Notes under the pieces: generated by a model | Database searches by the model: none | What the model was told of the DNA's origin: nothing | What the model saw: only the letters and a program-made list of their open reading frames with translations | Assembly (NCBI RefSeq): GCF_002575655.3 | Contig: NC_053039.3 | Coordinates: 245,312,622-245,376,621 of the forward strand | Length of the DNA: 64,000 nt | Reading direction: 5' to 3' | Origin: Aegilops tauschii subsp. strangulata | Lineage: Eukaryota; Streptophyta; Magnoliopsida; Poales; Poaceae | Position numbers and translations under genes: made by a program | Shown here: in pieces, positions 56,431 to 64,000 of the stretch | Position numbering within the stretch: position 1 is the stretch's first letter | Layout of the letters: every line of letters begins with the position of its first letter

Positions 56431-58250
56431 TGAATAAAATTTATTTTTGCTTTTTGCTTTCTGTTCTTGTGTGTTAGCACAATTATGCTACTGTTATGAT
56501 TGTGTTTTTTGTGTTTTAGTTAGTGTTTTTGCCAAGTAGAACCAATAGGATCTTCTTGGGTGATAGTTGTTTGATCTTGCTGAAAAAGACAGAAACTTTA
56601 TGCTCACGAAAATAATTGCCAAAATTCACCAGAACATGATAAAATGCTAATTCTTTTTGAAGAAGATCAATATACAAATTATCTAGGTTGTCCTATTTGT
56701 TCACAAGTTTTGGAGTTCCATAAGTATTCGTTTAAATCAGATTGCTACAGACTGTTCTGTTTTGACAGATTCTGTTTTCTTTGTGTTGTGTGCTTATTTT
56801 GATGGCCCTATGGTTTTCTTTGATGAGTTTTTGCCATAGAAAAGTTGGAATACAGTAAATATAATACAAAAACAAAATAATAATTGGTTTGATACAACAC
56901 TTATAGTAGTGGTTTATTTTTCTTACACTAACGGATCTCACGAAGGTTTTGTTGAGTTTTGTGTGATTGAAGTTTTCAAGTTTTGGGTTATCTTATGATG
57001 GATGAAGGAAGGATGTAAGAGCCTAAGCTTGGGGATGCCCCGGCATCCCAAGCTATTATCCAAGAATGAGCAACCAACTAAGCTTGGGGATGCCCCCGAG
57101 TGGCATCCCCGCTTTCTTCCAACAACTATCGGTATTTTACTCGAGGCTATATTTTTATTCGTCACATGATATGTGTTTTGCTTGGAGCGTCTTGGATGAT
57201 ATGTGTCTTTGCTTGCTTTTTTTGTGTTTTACGTCATCAATCCTTGCTGGACACACCTATTTGAGAGAGCCAAATTTATATCATGACTTGTTAGAATTGC
57301 TCTCTATGCTTCACTTAAATCTTTTATGAGCTAGGACTTGCTCTAGTGCTTCACTTATATTTTTTTGAGCACGGTGTGCTTTGTTGTTTTTGAAGAAATG
57401 CTCTCTTGATTCACTTAGATTTATTTGAGAGTTAGTAAAATTTTGAAGAAATTCTCTCTTGCTTCACTTAGATTATTTTGAGAGAAAGAAATTTTGTTAT
57501 GGTCATGATCTTCACTTATATTTGTTTGAGCTTATGAAAAGCAACACATGAAAATTATTCCCAAAGTGATAGATGTCCAAGAAGGATAAAGTAAAAGAAA
57601 ATTTCATGAAGATCATTGGACAAAATAAACTTGATTCTTAGTAATAGTTTTGAGATATAATGATGTGATATGTGAGTTATGTTGATGAGTAATTGTGCTC
57701 TAGTAAGAATATTGGTGTTAAGGTTTGTGATTCCCTATGCATGCACGAAAGTCAATAATCATGCAATGAAAATTATATCCTACTTGTGGTGCACTATTCG
57801 GTGTTAATTATGCTTAATGCTTGCTTATGAGATTATTCGTTTCTTGGTTGGTCGCTTCCCAATCTTTTGCTAGCCTTCATTTTGCACTAAGTATGACCTC
57901 CACTTGTGCATCCAAAATCCTTTAAACCAGTTTTGCCACATGAGTCCACTATATCTACCTATATGTGGTATTCTTTTGCCGTTCTAAGAAAATTTGCATG
58001 TGCCATCTCTAATTTTCAAAATAAACTTCTCTTTTGTGTGTTTGTTTCGCTCGTGGAACGGTAGCGGGTGGCTAATATTTTCCATGCTGGATGTGTTATT
58101 CTCAAGATGAGTGTTTATTCACTTGTCATTGCATGAGAGTAAGGCAAAGGTCTTAGGGATGCCCAGTCCTGAAATGCAAAAAAAATGAATTTACTTTATG
58201 TTGTCAAATAATAAATTCCTTGGAAAGTGTTGGTATGGAGGGCACCCGTG
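56431..58250 (+). other. Non-coding 3' region of the Athila-type element
   Basis: No gene is recognised. It is similar in layout to 10906-12007 and 13951-14970, with polypurine-like hairpins at 57026-57054 and 57086-57110 and repeated TTCACTTAGAT-type phrases near 57310-57530. Confidence 0.55.
57026..57110 (+). repeat. Two internal polypurine-like hairpins
   Basis: AGCTTGGGGATGCC pairs with GGCATCCCAAGCT across a two-base loop and one bulged G (57026-57054). GGGGATGCC (57086-57094) pairs with GGCATCCCC (57102-57110). Confidence 0.65.
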
Positions 58251-58571
58251 TGTTAAGGCATATCTCTCTAGATGTAGTTTTGGTGATTGATGACAACATG
58301 TTTGCAGATTAATTGTGTGCTTTGAGCATTTCAGAGATTCATCATTTGGCACGAGACGATTTCTTTCCCCTCGGAGTGTCATTCAAGACGGTGTAGCTCT
58401 TTCGCTTCTTTTGGTGGATTAGTTTCGTAGGAGTCACCGTACTATCAAGAGGGGGTCCGCTTTGGTAAGGCTAGGGTGGAATCAACACGTACACATCCTC
58501 TTTACACCCTCTGAGCCTTTCCGCTTCTTTGGAGATATCTTTCCTCTCTCTTTGGGCTGAGTCTGGTCCCA

Positions 58572-58919
58572 GCGGTAGTACCGCGGTACCCAGCGGTAGT
58601 ACCGCTTAGGGGTCACAGGCGGCAGTACCGCTCCGCAGCGGTAGTACCGCCGGTGGGTCCTCAGCAGTAGTACCGCTATGGTACCAGGCCCCTACCGCGT
58701 CGACTCGAGGGGTCTTTTTCGTGTCGGATTGTGCGGTACTTCGCAACGGCAGTAGAGCGGCAGTACCGCTCATGAGCGGTAGTACCGCCCTACCACCGCG
58801 GCAGTACCGCCCAAGTCCGTATCTCCCTTTGCTCTCCAATCTCCACGATAGTACCGCCGGGGGAGCGGTAGTACCGCTGGTCTCAACGGTAGTACCGCTG
58901 CCTTATGCGGTAGTACCGC
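58572..58919. repeat. Array of about a dozen GCGGTAGTACCGC palindromes in the LTR
   Basis: Exact or one-base-variant copies start at 58572, 58593, 58619, 58638, 58664, 58757, 58776, 58798, 58865, 58886 and 58907, plus a partial copy near 58846. Spacing is irregular. The array ends about 50 bases before the TATA box. Confidence 0.9.
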
Positions 58920-58967
58920 CCTGTGCGGGGTTGTTGTGGGGGGTAACGGTTGGATTGTTCCCCCCAC

Positions 58968-58975
58968 TATATAAA
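58968..58975 (+). promoter_or_regulatory. TATA box of the SIRE-lineage LTR
   Basis: TATATAAA lies after a C-rich stretch, in the position expected for the retroelement promoter. Confidence 0.75.
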
Positions 58976-59707
58976 GAGGTCTTCTTCCCCACAGTTGACC
59001 TACCTCTTCCCCCAAAAGCTCCATTGTTGCTCCAAGCTCCATTTTCGCCCGATCTCTCTCCCTAGCCAATCAAACTTGTTGATTTGCTCGGGATTGGTTG
59101 AGAAGGCCCCGATCTACACTTCCACCAAGAGAAATTTGATTTCCCCCACTTATCCCTAGCGGATCTTGTTACTCTTGGGTGTTTGAGCACCCTAGACGGT
59201 TGAGGTCACCGCGGAGCCATAGTCCATTGTGGTGAAGCTTTGTGGTGTCGTTGGGAGCCTCCAATTAAGTTGTGGAGATTGCCCCAACCTTGTTTGTAAA
59301 GGTCCGGTCGCCGCCTTCAAGGGCACCAATAGTGGAATCACGGCATCTCACATTGTGTGAGGGCGTGAGGAGAATACGGTGGCCCTAGTGGCTTCTTGGG
59401 GAGCATTGTGCCTCCACACCGCTCCAACGGAGACGTACTTCCCCTCAAAAGGAAGGAACTTCGGTAACACATCCTCGTCTTCACCGGCTCCACTCTTGGT
59501 TATCTCGTCCCTTTACTTTCGCAGGCTTACTTGTGTTAAATCCCTTGCTTGCTTGTGTGCTTGTTGTCATTGCATCATATAGGTTGCTCACTTAGTTGCA
59601 TATCTAGACGACCTACTTTGATGCAAAGTTTAAATTGGTAAAGAAAAGCTAAAAATTGTTAGTTGCCTATTCACCCCCCCTCTAGTCAACTATATCGATC
59701 CTTTCAA

Positions 59708-59720
59708 TTGGTATCAGAGC
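59708..59720 (+). promoter_or_regulatory. Primer binding site (initiator tRNA-Met)
   Basis: TTGGTATCAGAGC follows the LTR with one spacer base and contains an exact TGGTATCAGAGC. Confidence 0.93.
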
Positions 59721-59757
59721 CTCGTCTCTTTATTAAGGACTTTATCATTCGAAGAGT

Positions 59758-62317
59758 ATGGTTGACGTCATAGACGGTGTGGAGGAGCACTCCGGTGTGA
59801 ATCCGGTCTCGTCTACGGGAGATGGGGGAACCGCGGTCTCTCGTGAGGAATTAATGTGGCGTTGGACACATTGAAAACCTCCATGACTACCGAGGTCGAA
59901 AGCATGTTTAATAAATACTTAGAAGGGCTTAAACTTTCCACCGCACCGTTGAAAGTGGGTGATCCCGCCAACAAGGTGACGGATGCTACCTCCGACAAAG
60001 GGGAAGCTACTAGCGAGAAAGCTCCTTCTTCTAGTGGTAAAATGGCACCGGCATCTTTGCCCATGTGGAACCTCCACCTGTCTATGGTGGACCGCTCCCT
60101 TCCACTCATTTGAATCATGTCGGCCCGGCCTCTAAGATTGAGAAGAATGTAGATTTTGATTCTTGGGTCTATTGTTTTAAGCGTCATTTAAATCATGTGA
60201 ACACTAACCTTTGGAGAATCATTGAAGAAGGTTTTTATCCGCATGACCGAAGTAACTTCACCCCTAGAGAAGTTGTGGATCATCAATTCAATGAGAATGC
60301 TCTCTTCATCATCCAAGAAGCAATCCCACTCGAAGATCTTCCTCATCTCCGGCCCTACACCATGGCCAAAGATGCTTGGCTCCAAGTTGTTTCCCTCTAT
60401 CGGGGAAGCACAAGCATTCAACGCTCCAACTATGAAGTGGTGCAAGATGAAGCCGATGAGTTTGCAATGAAAGAAGATGAAGAACCTCGTGAGCTTTTTT
60501 GGAGAGTAACCAAACTCGCGGTCTCTCTCCGAGATCATGGAAGTAAAGACATGGATGACAATTGGATCAAGCGCAAATTCCTCAAGGCAATGATGCCCTA
60601 CCACAAAGCCATGTCCTCCGTCATTCGTCAAAGGCCGGACTTCCACACCTTCTCCTCAAGTGAAGTGTTGGATGAGTTCGTTGCTATGAGCATCTTGGAC
60701 AAGACCGCCGACAATGCGGTTCTTCGCTCTCAAAGAGTAAAGAAGCCCAACCTTGCTCTAAAGGCCAAGGTTAGTATGGAGGAAGAGGATGAAGAGGAAG
60801 AAGAGGAGGGCAACCTCGAAGATACGAAGTATGCCTATCATGAACACATGGCTCTTGCTTCAAGGCAATTTTGGAGCAAGAAGAACTCAAGGCCAAACTT
60901 CAACAAGAACAATTCAAGTGGCGCAAAGGGCAAGCAACGGGTGAGGACTTGCTTCAATTGTGGCAATGTGAGCCACTTTGTTGCGGAGTGCCCTTACGAG
61001 AAGAGGGAAGACAATGGTGGCAAGCTCATCCGAAAGGACAAGGCCAAGTCGTTCCCCAACAAGAGCAACTTCATCAAGAAGACTCCTCCCAAGGCATTAG
61101 TCGTACAAGAAGAGTACAACGAGGATGATGATGATGATGAAGATGGTGAGTCGGTTGCCATGGCCTCCGTTGCCATTGCGATGACTCCACGGATGTCTCT
61201 CTTCGACTCACCCAATGAGAACATCACAGCCAAGTGCCTCATGGCTAAAGCCACCAACGAGGTAACCCCCAACATCAAAACTACCATCATTAATCATCCT
61301 TCTTCGACGGATAGCATTGATGAACATGAGGGGAAAAATGTGGAGGAAAATGAGTTTGAGACCTTTATGGGTAAACTCAAGGGTAAATCCAAGAAGCACT
61401 TCGTTGCTCTCTTGGAACAACTTGGTGAAGCCAATGACATGATCGAGGCTCATGAAGACACCATCTCTAAGATGGAGGGGCATAGTCGTGACTATGCCGA
61501 TGAGATTTCGGATCTTTCCAATGCTCTTGACGAAGAGCGTGGTCTTCGTTTGGCTCTTGAGGAGTCATACAACGATGATCATGCTAAGTTAAAGAAAGAT
61601 CTTAATCATGCTCTTGTTGTGTCTCGTGTGCTAAACTCCGAGAAGGCAAAGCTTGGGGTTGATCTTGCTAGACTCAAAGAGGAGTTTGACATTCTCGACA
61701 AGGCTCACAAAGTCTTGAAGGGTGTTCATGCTAGCCTCAAGGAGTCTCATGATCAACTCCAAGTGAAGCTAACTAAGTAGAAAGCCACCTTTCCTCATAT
61801 GGTGTTAATTGATAATGCAAATGCTACTAACCCTTGTTGTGAGCATGTGCATCTTGTTGAGGAGAATGCTAAGTTGAAGGAGCAACTTGAGAAAGGCCTT
61901 GTGTCATGCATACAAGGTGATAAGAACCTCAACGACCTTTTGAGCAATCAAAAGGAAGTTGTGGCCAAGGAGGGGATTGGGTTCGCACTCAAGCCCAAGA
62001 ACAAGAAGAAGAATGACAAGACCAAACGACCTCCTCCTCTCAAGCAAACTTTTGTGAAGGAGGGAGAGGGTGCTTCCAAGGAGAAGAAGAACAATGTGAA
62101 GGGTGGCGGTGTCAAGAAGGGCAATGCCACCCCTTCCAACAAAGCCGGCGACTTTAATCCTTCTTATGTGTTATGCCGTGCTAGTGATGGGCATGTTTAT
62201 GCCAAATTTTTTGGTTCTCCTCATGAGTATATTGAATGGTCTATTTGGGTTCCTAAGACCCTTGTTACTAACATCAAAGGACCCATTACAAAATGGGTAC
62301 CTAAAACCAAGCATTGA
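59758..62317 (+). pseudogene. gag of the SIRE-lineage element, several breaks
   Basis: The ATG at 59758 starts the expected protein (MVDVIDGV). Frameshifts near 59850 and 60065-60110 separate the N-terminus from the 571-codon main frame (60065-61780). That frame holds the gag capsid-like region (60150-60760), a Glu-rich acidic stretch, a zinc knuckle CFNCGNVSHFVAEC (about 60950-60992) and a long coiled coil (61380-61770). A TAG at 61778-61780 stops it. The same frame family resumes at 61799-62317 with a basic Lys-rich tail and a short conserved segment ending in TGA. The long coiled coil downstream of the zinc knuckle is typical of SIRE gag proteins. Confidence 0.82.
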
Positions 62318-62327
62318 TCTCTTGTAG

Positions 62328-64000
62328 GTGTTTGCTTCCGGTGGGGGATCATGGTTGCTCGATAGTGGAGCTATAAATCATATGACCGGAAGCAAGGACT
62401 TGGTGGTGGACGTGCACAAGATTCCATCTATGCCCACCAATGTCGAATGGGGTGATGCCTCGTCTTCTAAGGTATTGGGACTCAGCAAAGTAGTCATTTC
62501 TCATGATCTCACGATCGAGAAAGTCATGTTTGTTGAGTCCCTTGCATACAATTTACTTTCCGTTCGTCAACTTGCAATCATGGGTTTTGCCACCTTCTTT
62601 GATATTGATACCGTGGCCCTCTTGTGGAGCAAGACTCTTAAAGTAGCCTTTGTTGGGCATGTCGAGAACGGTCTCTATGTGATTAACTTTTCGGAGCGAC
62701 CCACTAAGACTGCGACATGCCTAATGGTTAAAGTTGACGTGGGATGGCTTTGGCATCGCCGTTTAGCCCATGTCAATATGAGATCTTTGCAAAGTCTTCT
62801 CATGGGGGACCATGTCCGTGGACTAACGAACGTTAGTTTTGCTAAAGATCGTGCTTGCAGTGCTTGTATCGAAGGAAAGCTTCATGAGAAGTCTCACCCT
62901 CCCACGACTCTCATTTACTCGAAGAGGCCTTTGGAGCTCCTTCATTTGGATCTCTTTGGGCCTCCATCCTTTGATAGTCTTGGGGGTAGAAAGTATTGCT
63001 TGGTGATTGTGGATGACTATTCAAGATACACTTGGGTGTATTTCTTCAAGAGGAAGAGTGAGACCCAACAAACCGTCATTGACTTTGCAAATGAAGCCCA
63101 ACGTCAACACAATGCAAAGATCTTGACAATAAGAAGTGACAACGGCACCGAGTTCAAGAACTACGCCTTGGATGAGTTTCTTAGTGATGAGGGGATCAAG
63201 CATCAATATTCCGCACCTTACACCCCTCAACAAAACGGTGTTGCGGAGAGGAAGAACCGGACGTTGATGGATGCCGCAAGGACCATGATGGCGGAGTTCA
63301 AGTCTCCATACAACTTTTGGGCCGAAGCCATCAACACCGCGTGTCATGCATCCAATCGGCTCTACCTCCGCAAGGGCTTGAACAAGACTCCATATGAGAT
63401 ACTCACCGGTAACAATCCCAACCTCAAGTACTTTCGGGTGTTCGGGTGTAAGTGTTTCATTCTCAAGAAAGGTGTTCGGTTGTCTAAATTTGAGGCTAGA
63501 GCATATGAGGGCATATTTGTTGGTTATGCTACAAACTCTCATGCTGACCATGTCCTCAATAAATCCACGGGACTTATTGAGGAGACGTGTAACGTGGAGT
63601 TTGATGAGAATAACGGCTCCCAAGTGGAGCAAAGTGGCACTTGTGATGTAGGTGATGAAATTCCTCCTCAAGCCATAAGAAGAATGGGTGTTGGTTTTAT
63701 CCTACCCATTGAGGAACCCCTTGTGGCCGAAGGAGAAGGACAATGCTCCACTCAAGTGGAGCCATCACCAACCCAAGGCCCACACGCTTCCGAAGAACAA
63801 AGTGAAGGCCCTCAACCTCATGAACAAGACCAAGGGCAAGATCATGCTCAAGACGGTGGGGACACACCAAGTGATGCCCAAGGTCAAGTTCTCTCTTCCG
63901 AGCAAGTTCAAGATCAAGAACAAGCTCAAGATGATCAAGTGACCGCTCGGCAACTCACCTCCGAGGAGGAATTGGAGCGTCGTGCCGCCAAGATTGCTTC
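62328..64000 (+). CDS. pol of the SIRE-lineage element: protease and integrase, partial
   Basis: After a TAG at 62325-62327 the frame appears open to the window end. It lies in a different frame from the gag tail. It shows a protease-like LLDSGAINHM (about 62355-62385), the integrase zinc site (HRRLAHVN then CSACIEGK, 62756-62880) and the catalytic core with HLDLFGP, DDYSRY, RSDNGTEF and QNGVAERKNRTLMD (62940-63270). A Copia-specific segment with FGCKCF follows (about 63440), then a Gln/Glu-rich linker (63730-63950). Reverse transcriptase should follow beyond 64000. The start is uncertain; pol may be made by readthrough or frameshifting. Confidence 0.82.
   Translation, partial: MFASGGGSWLLDSGAINHMTGSKDLVVDVHKIPSMPTNVEWGDASSSKVLGLSKVVISHDLTIEKVMFVESLAYNLLSVRQLAIMGFATFFDIDTVALLWSKTLKVAFVGHVENGLYVINFSERPTKTATCLMVKVDVGWLWHRRLAHVNMRSLQSLLMGDHVRGLTNVSFAKDRACSACIEGKLHEKSHPPTTLIYSKRPLELLHLDLFGPPSFDSLGGRKYCLVIVDDYSRYTWVYFFKRKSETQQTVIDFANEAQRQHNAKILTIRSDNGTEFKNYALDEFLSDEGIKHQYSAPYTPQQNGVAERKNRTLMDAARTMMAEFKSPYNFWAEAINTACHASNRLYLRKGLNKTPYEILTGNNPNLKYFRVFGCKCFILKKGVRLSKFEARAYEGIFVGYATNSHADHVLNKSTGLIEETCNVEFDENNGSQVEQSGTCDVGDEIPPQAIRRMGVGFILPIEEPLVAEGEGQCSTQVEPSPTQGPHASEEQSEGPQPHEQDQGQDHAQDGGDTPSDAQGQVLSSEQVQDQEQAQDDQVTARQLTSEEELERRAAKIA

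Larger units (their letters stand above)
53408..58250 (+). mobile_element. Athila-type Gypsy element without reverse transcriptase (5' part)
   Basis: A TGATACGTCTCCAATG LTR starts at 53408 and ends about 54974. Two primer-site copies, two open frames and a long non-coding part follow. At 58251 a Copia element inserted, so the 3' end lies outside the window. The presumed left target duplication would be GTCCT (53403-53407). No reverse transcriptase or integrase is seen. Confidence 0.82.
58251..59706 (+). repeat. 5' LTR of the SIRE-lineage element
   Basis: It runs from TGTTAAGGCATATC to CGATCCTTTCA, 1456 bp. The start could be two bases earlier (TGTG). It holds a palindrome array and a TATA box. 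Confidence 0.85.
58251..64000 (+). mobile_element. SIRE-lineage Copia element (5' part, continues beyond the window)
   Basis: LTR, tRNA-Met primer site, large gag with coiled coil, and protease-integrase are in order. The element inserted in the Athila-type element after CCGTG (58246-58250). Reverse transcriptase and the 3' LTR are outside the window. Layout and gag length fit the Maximus-type SIRE lineage. Confidence 0.88.

Noticed and set aside
58572..58919. CRISPR-like array
   Set aside because: The repeats are short palindromes with irregular spacing inside an LTR of a plant genome; a CRISPR array is not possible here.

Overview
The window looks like a piece of a large grass genome of the wheat/barley tribe (Triticeae). 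One ordinary nuclear gene and one tRNA gene occupy the first 5.5 kb, and almost everything after that is nested LTR retrotransposons. The LTR starts, primer sites and open frames resemble Angela/BARE/WIS (Copia), Sabrina/WHAM/Fatima-type Athila elements (Gypsy), a chromodomain Gypsy element and a SIRE-lineage Copia. Family names come from memory of Triticeae repeats and were not checked by a search.

Genic end (1-7161). A single-exon SUVH-type histone methyltransferase gene (880-2934, +) has complete SRA, pre-SET, SET and post-SET domains. Splice-like sites suggest a 5'-UTR intron and perhaps a 3'-UTR intron holding a LINE-like insertion. A perfect 345-bp tandem duplication (4684-5377) ends inside the acceptor stem of a tRNA-Val(CAC) gene (5372-5445, -). 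A decayed PIF/Harbinger-like DNA transposon follows.

Nested block (7162-46871). A minus-oriented Fatima-type LTR fragment borders a WHAM-like LTR. That LTR is split by a Sabrina-like element (7981-46723, target duplication GGGCG). Inside it lie a small non-autonomous LTR element (12008-13950), a broken chromovirus on the minus strand (14971-35873, duplication CTTCG/CTTCA) and an Angela-type Copia (37399-46077, duplication ATTTC). The chromovirus LTR holds a pol-less Gypsy element (15725-25608, duplication GGTCC), whose gag is split by a solo LTR (16950-18334, duplication CACGC). Matching duplications prove five successive levels or nearly so.

Right part (46872-64000). A second Sabrina-like element carries two minus-strand solo LTRs in its 5' LTR. 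Then come a short palindrome-rich segment, a WHAM-like LTR fragment, an Athila-type element with only a small N-terminal frame and a retropepsin-like frame (53408-58250), and a SIRE-lineage Copia that runs off the window end.

Working picture: only the SUVH gene and the tRNA look like live host genes. The autonomous retroelements are broken by stops and frameshifts. Several others lack reverse transcriptase and could only have moved with help from relatives. The most unusual item is a multi-exon gene lying antisense inside the pol-less Gypsy element (24610 down to 21514).
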